NCBI GenBank assembly: GCA_963747335.1
Contig: CAVVEV010000012.1
Coordinates: 496,001 to 560,000 of the forward strand
DNA from: Prado023 sp963747335
GTDB taxonomy: Bacteria; Actinomycetota; Actinomycetes; S36-B12; CAIYMF01
Reading direction: 5' to 3'
Length of the DNA: 64,000 bases
Shown: in pieces, positions 10,632-19,406 of the stretch
How the letters are laid out: every line of letters begins with the position of its first letter
Position numbering within the stretch: the stretch's first letter is position 1
Program-made: the position numbers and the translations under genes
Notes under the pieces: generated by a model
Seen by the model: only the letters and a program-made list of their open reading frames with translations
Told to the model about the DNA's origin: nothing
The model's database searches: none

Positions 10632-11716
10632 GCCAACCCCTGGACATCACGTCATGGTCGTGCCCGCTGCCCCTGCGCGACCATCCGAACGTCGTGATGG
10701 GCCATGGCGGCGGCGGACGGCTGTCCGCCGAGCTCATCGAGCACCTGTTCCTCCCGGCGTTCGACCGGACCCCCCTGGCCGATGTCCTGACCCAGCTCGG
10801 GGACGCGGCCGTGCTGGACCTCGGCGAGCCCGGTGCACCGGACGGCCTCCGCCTGGCGTTCACCACTGACTCCTACGTCGTGCGCCCGCGGTTCTTCCCG
10901 GGCGGCAACATCGGCGACCTCGCGGTCAACGGCACCGTGAACGACCTGGCGGTCAGCGGCGCCCTGCCCCTCGCCCTGTCGGTCGGGGCGATCCTCGAGG
11001 AGGGCATGGCCCTCGACGAGCTCGGTGTCATCGCCGAGACCATGGGTGCTGCCGCCCGCGCGGCCGAGGTCTCGATCGTCACCGGCGACACGAAGGTCGT
11101 CGACTCGGGGCACGGCGACGGGGTGTACCTGAACACCGCCGGCATCGGCCTGGTCCCCGCAGGGCTGGCGCTCGGCCCCGAGCAGGTGCGCCCGGGTGAT
11201 GCGGTCCTGCTGTCCGGACCGATCGGCATGCACGGGATCGCCGTCCTCAGCGTCCGCGACGGCCTGGAGTTCGGCGCCGACCTGGTGACGGATTCCGCCC
11301 CGCTGACGCCGATGACCCAGGCACTGCTCCGCTCCGGGGCGGGACTCTCGATGATGCGCGACCCGACACGCGGCGGTGTCGCGGCCACGCTCAACGAGAT
11401 CGCGCGGGCCAGCGGCACGGGCATCGAGATCGTCGAGCGCGATGTGCCCGTCCCGGACGCCGTGCGGGCCGCATGCGGCTTCCTCGGCCTGGATCCGCTG
11501 TACATCGCCAACGAGGGCAAGGCCGTGGTGTTCGTGCGCGGCCCCGACGCCGAGAGAGCCCTGGAGGTGATGCGGGGCACCGAGGTGGGCCGCGGGGCCA
11601 TCCGGATCGGCACGGTCACCTCGGAGCACCCGAGCGTAGTGGTCGCCCGCACGGGCATCGGCGGCACCCGCGTCGTCGACCTCCCGCTGGCCGAGCAGCT
11701 GCCCCGCATCTGCTGA
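10628..11716 (+). CDS. hypE: Carbamoyl dehydratase HypE
   Basis: HypE dehydrates the carbamoylated C-terminal cysteine to a thiocyanate using ATP and donates cyanide to the iron on HypCD. The 362-residue protein begins at ATG 10628, in an ATGA overlap with hypD. It has the PurM-like ATP-binding core with the Gly-rich GHGGGGR near the N terminus, ITGDTKVV-type metal contacts (seen as IVTGDTKV) and MRDPTRGGVA. It ends exactly in PRIC, the modified cysteine tail required for function. No hypA, hypB or hydrogenase structural gene is in the window, so those partners must be upstream elsewhere or distant. Confidence 0.96.
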   Translation: MSQPLDITSWSCPLPLRDHPNVVMGHGGGGRLSAELIEHLFLPAFDRTPLADVLTQLGDAAVLDLGEPGAPDGLRLAFTTDSYVVRPRFFPGGNIGDLAVNGTVNDLAVSGALPLALSVGAILEEGMALDELGVIAETMGAAARAAEVSIVTGDTKVVDSGHGDGVYLNTAGIGLVPAGLALGPEQVRPGDAVLLSGPIGMHGIAVLSVRDGLEFGADLVTDSAPLTPMTQALLRSGAGLSMMRDPTRGGVAATLNEIARASGTGIEIVERDVPVPDAVRAACGFLGLDPLYIANEGKAVVFVRGPDAERALEVMRGTEVGRGAIRIGTVTSEHPSVVVARTGIGGTRVVDLPLAEQLPRIC

Positions 11717-11752
11717 TAGGACTGAGGTACCACTGCGAGCCGGAGGTACAGC

Positions 11753-12583
11753 ATGTGTCGCTGGATGGCCTACTCGGGATCACCGCTCCCCGTCGCCGAG
11801 CTCCTGCTCGAGCCGAAGCACTCCTTGATCGACCAGAGCCTGCACTCCCGCATGGGGGCCACCACGACCAACGGTGACGGCTTCGGCCTGGGCTGGTACG
11901 GGGTGGGTGAGACTCCCGGGGTGTTCCACAGCACGGAGCCGGCGTGGAACGACCGCAACCTGGCCGACCTGGCCAAGCACCTGGTCTCGCCGCTGGTGTT
12001 CGCCCATGTTCGTGCCTCGACCGGGGGAGCGATCCAGCAGACCAACTGCCACCCGTTCCGGTACCAGAACTGGCTGTTCATGCACAACGGCCTCATCCGC
12101 GAGTTCGCATCAGTGAAACGGGACCTGGCGTTCGCCGTCGACCCGTCGCTCTACCCGATGATCGAGGGCTCGACGGACTCCGAGATGTTCTTCTACCTGG
12201 CCCTGACCATGGGCCTGCAGGAGGACCCCTTCACCGCCATGGAGCGCGCGGTCGGGTTCATCGAGGACACCGGGCACAGCCATGGGGTGCAGAACCCGAT
12301 CCAGATGACGGTCGCGACCACGGACGGCACCTCCATCTGGGCCTTCCGCTACTCCAGCGAGGGCCAGTCCCGCTCCCTGTTCCACAGCACGAGCGTCTCG
12401 ATGCTGCGCGAGATGTACCCGGACAACCCGCTGCTGCACGGAGTCTCCGACGAGACGCGGCTGATCGTCTCCGAGCCCCTGGGCGACCTCGAGGGAGCAT
12501 GGCGGGAGGTCCCCGAGTCCTCGTGCGGGGTCGTGCACCCCGGGCAGGATGAGATCCGCCCGTTCGCCCCCAAGCGCGCGTAG
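11753..12583 (+). CDS. Class II glutamine amidotransferase domain protein (YafJ/EgtC-like)
   Basis: The protein is 276 residues and starts MCRWMAY, placing the Ntn nucleophile Cys2 next to the initiator Met as in class II (GATase2) enzymes. GDGFGLGWYG, the HVRASTGG segment and FMHNGLI give the glutamine-binding and oxyanion-hole pattern. Such stand-alone domains hydrolyse glutamine or gamma-glutamyl amides; EgtC of ergothioneine synthesis and YafJ belong here. There is no ergothioneine gene nearby, so the role is undecided. GGAGG lies 6-7 nt before the ATG. It is 36 nt downstream of hypE and could be read from the same transcript. Confidence 0.82.
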   Translation: MCRWMAYSGSPLPVAELLLEPKHSLIDQSLHSRMGATTTNGDGFGLGWYGVGETPGVFHSTEPAWNDRNLADLAKHLVSPLVFAHVRASTGGAIQQTNCHPFRYQNWLFMHNGLIREFASVKRDLAFAVDPSLYPMIEGSTDSEMFFYLALTMGLQEDPFTAMERAVGFIEDTGHSHGVQNPIQMTVATTDGTSIWAFRYSSEGQSRSLFHSTSVSMLREMYPDNPLLHGVSDETRLIVSEPLGDLEGAWREVPESSCGVVHPGQDEIRPFAPKRA

Positions 12584-12663
12584 GGACGGCTCAGGCAGCA
12601 GGACGCGTACGGGCCCAGGCCCGGCCGAACTGCGGGCAACGAAACCCTGACGGCGGCCAGGCC

Positions 12664-14427
12664 TCAGGCGTCCTTGATCTCGCAGAGCACCGTGCCGGTG
12701 GGCACGGTCGCGCCCACCTCAGCGGTCAGCGCGGTGATCACCCCGGCCTTGTGGGCGTTGAGCGGCTGCTCCATCTTCATCGCCTCGAGCACGACGACCA
12801 GGTCGCCGGCGGCGACCTCCTGGCCCTCCTCGACGGCGATCTTGACGATGGTGCCCTGCATGGGTGCGGCCAGCGAGTCGCCGGTCGCACCGGCCCCGGC
12901 CTTCTTGCTGGCGCGCTTGGGCGCGGCCCGCTTCGCCGCCGATCCACCACCGCCGCCGATCGACAGGCCCTCGGGCAGGCTCACCTCGATCCGCTTGCCG
13001 CCCACCTCGACGACCACGCAGGCACGGGCTTCCGGCTCGGCCAACTCACCAGCCGCCCCGGAGTAGGCCGGAATGTCGTTGACGAACTCGGTCTCGATCC
13101 ACCGGGTGTGCACCGTGAACGCCGCATCGGGATCGGCGGGCGCGAAGGCCGGATCGGAGACCACCTTGCGGTGGAACGTGATGGCGGTGGCGATGCCCTC
13201 GACCTCGAACTCCGCGAGGGCGCGTCGTGACCGCTCGATGGCCTGCTGCCGGTCGTGACCGGTCACGATCAGCTTGGCCAGCAGCGAGTCGAAGTGCCCG
13301 CCGATCTCGTCACCCTGCTGGAACCCGCCATCCACGCGGATCCCGGGGCCGGCAGGCGGCTTCCACACGGTCAGAGCGCCTGGTGCAGGCAGGAAGTTGC
13401 GACCCGGGTCCTCCCCGTTGATCCGGAACTCGATGGAGTGCCCGCGCAGCGGCGGGTCGTCATAGCCGAGCTCCTCGCCGGCGGCGATCCTGAACTGCTC
13501 GCGGACCAGGTCGATGCCTGAGACCTCCTCGGTCACCGGGTGCTCGACCTGGAGGCGGGTGTTGACCTCGAGGAAGGAGATGGTGCCGTCCTTGCCGACG
13601 AGGAACTCGCACGTCCCGGCGCCGTAGTAGCCGGCCTCGCGCACGATCGCCTTGCTGGAGGTGTAGAGCCGCTCGACCTGCTCGTCGGTGAGGAACGGCG
13701 CGGGCGCCTCCTCGACCAGCTTCTGGTGCCGGCGCTGCAGCGAGCAGTCGCGGGTCGAGACCACCACGACGTTGCCGTGCTGGTCGGCCAGCACCTGGGT
13801 CTCGACGTGCCGGGGGCTGTCGAGGTACTGCTCGACGAAGCACTCTCCGCGGCCGAACGCGGCCACGGCCTCACGGACTGCCGAGTCGTAGAGCTCGGGG
13901 ATCTCCTCGAGGGTGCGCGCGACCTTCAGGCCACGACCACCACCGCCGAAGGCTGCCTTGATGGCGATCGGCAGGCCGACCTCCTGGGCGAAGGCAACCA
14001 CCTCGTCGGCCCCGGTCACCGGGTCGGCCGTGCCACGCACCTGGGGCGCTCCCGCACGGGCGGCGATGTGCCGGGCCGAGACCTTGTCGCCGAGGTCGCG
14101 GATCGCAGCCGGCGGTGGCCCGATCCAGGTGAGCCCGGCGTCGATGACCGCCTGGGCGAAGTCCGCGTTCTCGGACAGGAACCCGTACCCGGGGTGCACC
14201 GCGTCGGCGCCGCTGCGGCGGGCCACGTCCAGCAGCTTGTCGACCACCAGGTACGTCTCGGCGGCCGTGGTGCCCCCCAACGCGAACGCCTCGTCGGCAG
14301 CCTTCACGTGCAGGGCGTCACGGTCGGGGTCGGCGTACACCGCCACCGAGGAGAGGCCCGCATCCCGGCACGCGCGTGCCACCCGGATGGCGATCTCACC
14401 ACGGTTGGCGATCAGTACCTTCTTCAT
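12664..14427 (-). CDS. accA: Acetyl-/propionyl-CoA carboxylase alpha subunit (biotin carboxylase + BCCP)
   Basis: A 587-residue fusion that carboxylates its own biotin with bicarbonate and ATP and presents it to the AccD carboxyltransferase. The N terminus KKVLIANRGEIA, the ATP-grasp loop GGGGRGLKV and the catalytic region NTRLQVEHPVTEE are present. A basic Ala/Lys/Gly-rich linker near residues 490-510 leads to a BCCP domain whose biotinyl lysine is in VLEAMKME. It resembles mycobacterial AccA3. The ATG at 14427 follows GAGGGG; an in-frame GTG lies at 14442. It faces the amidotransferase gene convergently and lies downstream of maf on the same strand. Confidence 0.95.
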   Translation of the reverse strand: MKKVLIANRGEIAIRVARACRDAGLSSVAVYADPDRDALHVKAADEAFALGGTTAAETYLVVDKLLDVARRSGADAVHPGYGFLSENADFAQAVIDAGLTWIGPPPAAIRDLGDKVSARHIAARAGAPQVRGTADPVTGADEVVAFAQEVGLPIAIKAAFGGGGRGLKVARTLEEIPELYDSAVREAVAAFGRGECFVEQYLDSPRHVETQVLADQHGNVVVVSTRDCSLQRRHQKLVEEAPAPFLTDEQVERLYTSSKAIVREAGYYGAGTCEFLVGKDGTISFLEVNTRLQVEHPVTEEVSGIDLVREQFRIAAGEELGYDDPPLRGHSIEFRINGEDPGRNFLPAPGALTVWKPPAGPGIRVDGGFQQGDEIGGHFDSLLAKLIVTGHDRQQAIERSRRALAEFEVEGIATAITFHRKVVSDPAFAPADPDAAFTVHTRWIETEFVNDIPAYSGAAGELAEPEARACVVVEVGGKRIEVSLPEGLSIGGGGGSAAKRAAPKRASKKAGAGATGDSLAAPMQGTIVKIAVEEGQEVAAGDLVVVLEAMKMEQPLNAHKAGVITALTAEVGATVPTGTVLCEIKDA

Positions 14428-14520
14428 TCCCGCACCCCTCACGCACTACTCCGGGGCCCGATACCGGGCGACTCGCCAGCCATCCTACGGAGGGGCGCTG
14501 GCCATCCTGTGCCCCACCCG

Positions 14521-15207
14521 TCAGCGGTGGTCCCAGAGGTCGGTCCAGCGCACGCCGAGAGCGCCCAGCAGGTCGCGCAGGGTGGGCAGCGCCAGCCCGA
14601 TCACGTTCGAGTGGTCGCCCTCGATCCCCTCGATGAAGGGCCCTCCAAGCCCGTCGATCGTGCACGACCCCGCCACGGCCAGGGGCTCCCCCGAGGCGAT
14701 GTAGGCCTCCAGCTCGACGGCATCCGGGCGACCGAAGCGGATGGTCGTGGCGACCGCCCGCTCCACGAGGCGCCCGCCGTCGAGGTCGATGACCGCGTGG
14801 CCGGTGACCAGCACGCCGGTCCGTCCCGACATGGCCGCCCAGCGGTCGCGGACCTCCTGGGCGGTGCGGGCCTTGCCAAGCACCTCTCCGTCGAAGTCGA
14901 GCATCGAGTCCGCCCCCACCACCAGGACGCGGTCCCCAGCCACCACGCCGGGGACCTGGCCGGCCCGGACCTGGTCCGCGACGTCCCGGGCCTTGGCCGT
15001 GGCCAGCATCTGGGTCAGTGCCGGCGGGTCGGCGCGGCTGGCCGCGACGGAGGCGATCAGGGCATCCTCGTCGACTCGGCTGTGCCAGATGACGGGGCTG
15101 ACCCCCGCGGCGCGCAGGAGGGTCGCGCGGGCCGGGGAGGCGGAGCCCAGGACAAGGATCGGGCGGTGCGTGTCCTCGGGACCCACGGCAGTGGCCGGCT
15201 CAGGCAC
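14521..15207 (-). CDS. maf: Maf-family nucleotide pyrophosphatase (house-cleaning NTPase)
   Basis: Maf proteins hydrolyse non-canonical or modified nucleoside triphosphates (dTTP/UTP and m5UTP-type substrates) and affect septum formation when overexpressed. This 228-residue protein has LGSASPAR near the N terminus, a catalytic Asp in GADSMLDFDGEVLGK near residue 88, and the DIEGDHSNVIGL-like C-terminal motif (here IEGDHSNVIGLAL). It overlaps the upstream glycosyltransferase gene by 8 bp. The association with accA, accD and accE is conserved in actinobacteria, including the mycobacterial Rv3280-Rv3285 region. Confidence 0.92.
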   Translation of the reverse strand: MPEPATAVGPEDTHRPILVLGSASPARATLLRAAGVSPVIWHSRVDEDALIASVAASRADPPALTQMLATAKARDVADQVRAGQVPGVVAGDRVLVVGADSMLDFDGEVLGKARTAQEVRDRWAAMSGRTGVLVTGHAVIDLDGGRLVERAVATTIRFGRPDAVELEAYIASGEPLAVAGSCTIDGLGGPFIEGIEGDHSNVIGLALPTLRDLLGALGVRWTDLWDHR

Positions 15208-17434
15208 GGCCGCCCACTGCCGTGCGGATCGCCCCGGAGGCCCGGGCGCGGTAGCCCCTCCCCGGAGCGACCAGCACCCGGCCCCCCGGGGAGGGGAGCA
15301 GGGTGACCATGCCGCGCGGGCACGTCAGGTGCATCGGGGAGCGTCGGCCGTGGGTCCACAGCCCGCCGATGGGGACCAGCAGGCCCCGGAACCCGACGTG
15401 CAGGGACAGGGCGCCCCGGGCGAGCTCGGTGGTGGCCACCAGCGGGTCGGTCTCGATGACACCCGAGACCGGAGCGGTCCAGTCCAGGCCGTCGATGGTG
15501 GGCTCGGCTGTGTAGTGCAGGAGCCCGACCGTCCGGGAGAACCCGCCGACGTCGGGCACGCAGATCGCCGGTGGTGAGTCATCGGCGGGTGCGATGTTGG
15601 TGGCCCGCAGGACGCCGGTGAATGTGGCTCCCTCGGGGGTGGCCATGATGTTCGCCCAGTCGATGTCCACCACCCAGTCCAGCGCGTGGGTGATGTCGCT
15701 GGGCGCCCCGTCCTCGCCGATCCGCACGAGCAGCCGACCGTCGATGTTCGTGGCCATGAGCAGCTCGGGGCGCGGGCTGACCCAGATGCTCCCGTCGCGC
15801 TGACGCTCGAGGGTCGCGTTGCCGACCCGCGCGGCGATGATCCGCGGCTCGAAGCCGGTCGTCAGCAACGGAACCGTGGTGGTGCCGTCGGTGAACTCGA
15901 CCCGGAACGGCCCCGTCTCGTTGGCCACGAACGCCAGCGCGTTGGAGCGGACCTGCGCGACCACCTCGCGGGTGGGTCCCGCAGCATGGGGATGCACCGG
16001 GAGGTCCTCATCCTCGACGTCCTCCACGCCGCTGACCGGTGGTGGGTCGATCAGCCAGCCCGCGGGCTCCAGGAGGCCGGGCAGCTCGCACGACCAGGCG
16101 GTCAGCCCTGTGGCGGAGTCGGCCAGGACCCCGGGCATGCGCAGCACCCGGAACGTTGTGGTCAGCGACTCGACCAACAGGCTGGGAGCGCGGTGGTCGC
16201 ACACCCGGTCGGCGAGCTCGGTGGCCATCGCCGTCCATCGGGACCACACGGCCCCCGGGTCCGATCGGCGCAGGGCCGGCCCGGCAGGGGCGGTGACCTC
16301 CTCGGCCACGGCGCTCCCCCCTGTCGCCGCGCTGTCGGCCACCCGGCGGCTGATGGCCGCCAACAGGGCGTGCGTGTCCCCGGAGGCCACGAGCTCGCCG
16401 ACCTCGGGCGTGGTGAGCAGCGCCGAGGGCCCGTACCGGACAGCGTAGGACACCACCGGGACTCCAGCGGCCAGGGACCGGAGGATCGGCAGGGGGAACG
16501 ACTCACGACGGCCCGCCCAGACCGTCAGCACAGCCCCCACGAACGGTGCGTACTCGTCGGGGCCGGGAGCCATGACGCGGACGCGTCCGCCCAGCCCCAG
16601 GTCCCCGGCGAGCGCGAGCAGCGCCGCCCCCTCGTCGCCCTCCCCGACAAGGTCCAGGACGAGCCCGGGGTCAGCCATCAGGGCCGGCTGCGCCGCACGC
16701 AGGACGTGGTCATGGCGCGAGCTGGCCTCCAGTGGCCCGATCGAGACGATCCGCCGCTGGGGGTCGCCGCCGAGACCGCCCTGCAGGGAGGGCTCGGGCC
16801 GGGGGACCTCAGGGGGGATGACCAGGGTGGGAGTGTCGGCGCCGAACCGGGTCCGCAGGTCCTCGGCCTGGTCCTCGGTGGGCACGACCAGCGCGTCGAA
16901 GGCATCCTGCTGGTCGGCGAACCGCTCGGCGAACCGCGGGGTCATCGCGGCCATGGCCGGGTGCGGGTCCTTCTCCGGTGCCGACAGGTGGTTCAGGTGG
17001 ATCCCAGCCACCCGGGCCACGAGGGGGTTGCTCATGGCGGCCAGGTAGGGGTACGCGGCCGGTGAGTCCGCGAACATCACGGCACCCGGGATCTGCGCGG
17101 TCAGCCAGTCGAGCCAGTCCCCGACCCGGGGGTCGATCGAGCCCCCCGGGGGCAGGGGGCCCCACCAGGAGGGCCGGATCCGCCGGTCGCGCAGCGCATA
17201 GTGGTGCAGCGCGGTGCCGATCGGGAACCGGGCGTCGTCGACAAGCGCGGCGACCGTGCGCTGCAGGGTCGCGTCCTTGTTGATCAGCACGGCATGCGTG
17301 GCCCATCCCGCCTCGTCGAAGGCCCGGAGCCGAGCAAGCCAGAACTGGGTCAACCGTCCGGCGTCGACCTTGAGCTCGTTGAAGACGAAGACGGCCGTAT
17401 GCCGGCCGTCGGCGAAGGGCCGCTCGGAGATCAC
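15200..17434 (-). CDS. TarM/TagE-like GT4 glycosyltransferase with C-terminal beta domain
   Basis: A 744-residue cytoplasmic protein. The N-terminal ~420 residues resemble the GT4 family of wall-teichoic-acid and serine-rich-repeat glucosyltransferases: an AVFVFNELKVDAGRLTQ start, ISIGPLEASSRHD-like nucleotide-fold entry (seen as IVSIGPLE), and PVVSYAVRYGPSALL, close to the TarM donor-site segment. In the EX7E motif the second Glu is replaced by Arg (ESFPLPILR), which may affect catalysis or mark a divergent clade. About 300 residues of predominantly beta sequence follow with no recognised family. The GTG at 17434 lies 6 nt after TAGGCT, so the mRNA is probably leaderless. Maf follows with an 8-bp overlap. 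Confidence 0.72.
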   Translation of the reverse strand: MISERPFADGRHTAVFVFNELKVDAGRLTQFWLARLRAFDEAGWATHAVLINKDATLQRTVAALVDDARFPIGTALHHYALRDRRIRPSWWGPLPPGGSIDPRVGDWLDWLTAQIPGAVMFADSPAAYPYLAAMSNPLVARVAGIHLNHLSAPEKDPHPAMAAMTPRFAERFADQQDAFDALVVPTEDQAEDLRTRFGADTPTLVIPPEVPRPEPSLQGGLGGDPQRRIVSIGPLEASSRHDHVLRAAQPALMADPGLVLDLVGEGDEGAALLALAGDLGLGGRVRVMAPGPDEYAPFVGAVLTVWAGRRESFPLPILRSLAAGVPVVSYAVRYGPSALLTTPEVGELVASGDTHALLAAISRRVADSAATGGSAVAEEVTAPAGPALRRSDPGAVWSRWTAMATELADRVCDHRAPSLLVESLTTTFRVLRMPGVLADSATGLTAWSCELPGLLEPAGWLIDPPPVSGVEDVEDEDLPVHPHAAGPTREVVAQVRSNALAFVANETGPFRVEFTDGTTTVPLLTTGFEPRIIAARVGNATLERQRDGSIWVSPRPELLMATNIDGRLLVRIGEDGAPSDITHALDWVVDIDWANIMATPEGATFTGVLRATNIAPADDSPPAICVPDVGGFSRTVGLLHYTAEPTIDGLDWTAPVSGVIETDPLVATTELARGALSLHVGFRGLLVPIGGLWTHGRRSPMHLTCPRGMVTLLPSPGGRVLVAPGRGYRARASGAIRTAVGGRA

Positions 17435-17440
17435 GGCGGC

Positions 17441-17446
17441 AGCCTA
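17441..17446 (-). promoter_or_regulatory. -10 box TAGGCT, leaderless start of the glycosyltransferase gene
   Basis: Reading the minus strand, TAGGCT is followed by 6 nt and the GTG at 17434. This matches the actinobacterial arrangement in which transcription begins at the start codon. Confidence 0.55.
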
Positions 17447-17528
17447 ACCGCAGCCGGAGGCGTCATCCCGGCTTCGCGACCGGCCCATCGTCGTGCCGGG
17501 TGCTGGACGGCCACCCCAACAGGAGCCG

Positions 17529-17759
17529 TCACCGGGGCAGGGACGACTCCCACCATCCGGTCGGTGCCACAGCCGGCCGGATGAGCCGAGGTGGGGGCGC
17601 CCACTGCGAGACCGGGGCCGCCTGCCCGCCGGCCGAGTCGCCACCGGATGCGGCCGCCAGGATGGCCACGAGCGCCGCAATCTCCTCGGGCGTCGGGTCA
17701 CCCCGGACGATCCGCAGCGCGGGCCTGCCCACCTGCTCGGAGCCGCCCTCGGTGCTCAC
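17529..17759 (-). CDS. accE: Acyl-CoA carboxylase epsilon subunit
   Basis: A 76-residue protein starting with GTG at 17759, overlapping the accD stop by 4 nt (GTGA). The core LRIVRGDPTPEEIAALVAIL matches the small actinobacterial epsilon subunit that binds and stabilises the AccA-AccD holoenzyme and raises its activity. The tail contains the characteristic Trp residues. Its position directly after accD is as in Streptomyces and Mycobacterium (AccE5). It is short enough to be missed by automated callers because a longer frame overlaps the end of accD. Confidence 0.9.
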   Translation of the reverse strand: MSTEGGSEQVGRPALRIVRGDPTPEEIAALVAILAAASGGDSAGGQAAPVSQWAPPPRLIRPAVAPTGWWESSLPR

Positions 17760-19363
17760 AGCGGGATGTTCCCGTGCTTCTTCGGCGGCAGGGTCTCGCG
17801 CTTGTTGCGCAGGACCCGCAGCGCCTGGGTGACCTGGGCCCGGGTCTCGTGCGGCAGGATCACCCGGTCGATGTAGCCGCGCTCGCCGGCCAGGTACGGG
17901 TTGGCCAGCTGCAGGTTGTACTCGGCCTCGAGCTCGGCGCGGGTCGCGGCAGGATCCTCGGCGACGGCCAGCTCCTTGCGGTACAGGATGCTCACCGCTC
18001 CCTGGGCGCCCATGACGGCGATCTGGCCCGTGGGCCACGACAGGTTCACGTCACCACCGAGATGCTTGGAGCCCATGACGACGTAGGCGCCGCCGTAGGC
18101 CTTGCGGGTGATCACCGTGACCTTGGGGACCGTGGCCTCGACATAGGCGTAGATCAGCTTGGCGCCGCGGCGGATGATGCCGTCCCACTCCTGGGACGTC
18201 CCGGGGAGGAAGCCGGGGACGTCGACGAAGGTGATCACGGGGATGTTGAACGCGTCGCAGGTCCGCACGAAGCGCGCGGCCTTCTCCGAGGCGTCGATGT
18301 CCAGGGTGCCGGCGAACTGCATCGGCTGGTTGGCCACGATCCCCACGGAGTGCCCCTCGACCCGGCCGAACCCGACGACCATGTTGGGGGCGAAGAGCGG
18401 CTGGACCTCGAGGAACTCCTCGTCGTCGAGCACGGCCTCGATGGCCCGGTGCATGTCGTAGGGCTGGTTGGGCGAGTCCGGGATCAGGGAGTCGAGGGCC
18501 AGGTCGGTCTCCGTGGGGGCCAGGTCGGCCTCCTCGCCGAACACCGGGGGCCGCTCCAGGTTGTTCGCCGGCAGGTAGCTGAGCAGCGCCCGCACGTAGG
18601 CCAGCGCGTCGTGCTCGTCCTCGCCCATGTAGTGCGCGACACCGGACTTCGTGTTGTGCGTGCGTGCGCCGCCGAGCTCTTCGAACTCGACGTCCTCGCC
18701 GGTGACTGTCTTGATGACGTCCGGGCCGGTGATGAACATGTGCGAGGTCTTGTCGACCATCACCGTGAAGTCGGTGATTGCCGGCGAGTAGACCGCGCCA
18801 CCCGCGCACGGGCCCATGATCAGCGAGATCTGCGGGATGACGCCCGACGCGTGGACGTTGCGCCGGAAGATCTCGCCGTAGATGGCCAGGGAGACGACAC
18901 CCTCCTGGATGCGCGCGCCGCCGGAGTCGTTGATCCCGATGATCGGCCAGCCGTTCTTCAGGGCCAGGTCCATCACCTTGATGATCTTCTCGCCGAAGAC
19001 CTCGCCCAACGAGCCGCCGAACACGGTGAAGTCCTGGGCGAACACGCAGACGGGGCGGCCGTCGATCGTGCCGGTCCCGGTGACCACGCCGTCGCCGTAG
19101 GGCCGGTTCTTCTGGCCGCCGAAGTTGTACGAGCGGTGCCGGGCGAGGTCGTCCATCTCGACGAAGGAGTCGGCGTCCAGGAAGTGGCGCAGTCGCTCCC
19201 GCGCGGTCATCTTGCCCTTGGCGTGCTGCTTCTCGACCCGCTTGGCCTTGCCGGCCAGGATCGCCTCGTGGCGGCGATGCTCCAGGTCGGCGAGCTTGCC
19301 TGCCGTGGTGGTCAGGTCGGCATTGCCCTCAGGCGTGCTTGGCTCCGGTGCGCTGGCGCTCAT
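17756..19363 (-). CDS. accD: Acyl-CoA carboxylase carboxyltransferase beta subunit (propionyl-CoA carboxylase-like)
   Basis: A 535-residue carboxyltransferase of the AccD5/PccB type, transferring carboxyl from biotin to acetyl- or propionyl-CoA. Visible motifs are KMTARERL near the N terminus, GGARIQEGV with the acyl-CoA oxyanion glycines, and in the second half VDVPGFLPG and RKAYGGAY, which form the biotin pocket oxyanion hole. The ATG at 19363 is preceded by AGGAGAGG. The frame is open further upstream, but that part runs into the birA promoter. It is divergent from birA, which biotinylates its partner AccA, and coupled to accE. Confidence 0.94.
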   Translation of the reverse strand: MSASAPEPSTPEGNADLTTTAGKLADLEHRRHEAILAGKAKRVEKQHAKGKMTARERLRHFLDADSFVEMDDLARHRSYNFGGQKNRPYGDGVVTGTGTIDGRPVCVFAQDFTVFGGSLGEVFGEKIIKVMDLALKNGWPIIGINDSGGARIQEGVVSLAIYGEIFRRNVHASGVIPQISLIMGPCAGGAVYSPAITDFTVMVDKTSHMFITGPDVIKTVTGEDVEFEELGGARTHNTKSGVAHYMGEDEHDALAYVRALLSYLPANNLERPPVFGEEADLAPTETDLALDSLIPDSPNQPYDMHRAIEAVLDDEEFLEVQPLFAPNMVVGFGRVEGHSVGIVANQPMQFAGTLDIDASEKAARFVRTCDAFNIPVITFVDVPGFLPGTSQEWDGIIRRGAKLIYAYVEATVPKVTVITRKAYGGAYVVMGSKHLGGDVNLSWPTGQIAVMGAQGAVSILYRKELAVAEDPAATRAELEAEYNLQLANPYLAGERGYIDRVILPHETRAQVTQALRVLRNKRETLPPKKHGNIPL

Positions 19364-19394
19364 CTCGTCCTCTCCTGGAATGCCCTGCGTGAAG

Positions 19395-19400
19395 TACCTT
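19395..19400 (+). promoter_or_regulatory. -10 box TACCTT, leaderless start of birA
   Basis: TACCTT is followed by 6 nt and the GTG at 19407, matching the window-wide leaderless pattern. The 43-bp gap to accD must also hold the divergent accD promoter. Confidence 0.45.
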
Positions 19401-19406
19401 ATCCCT

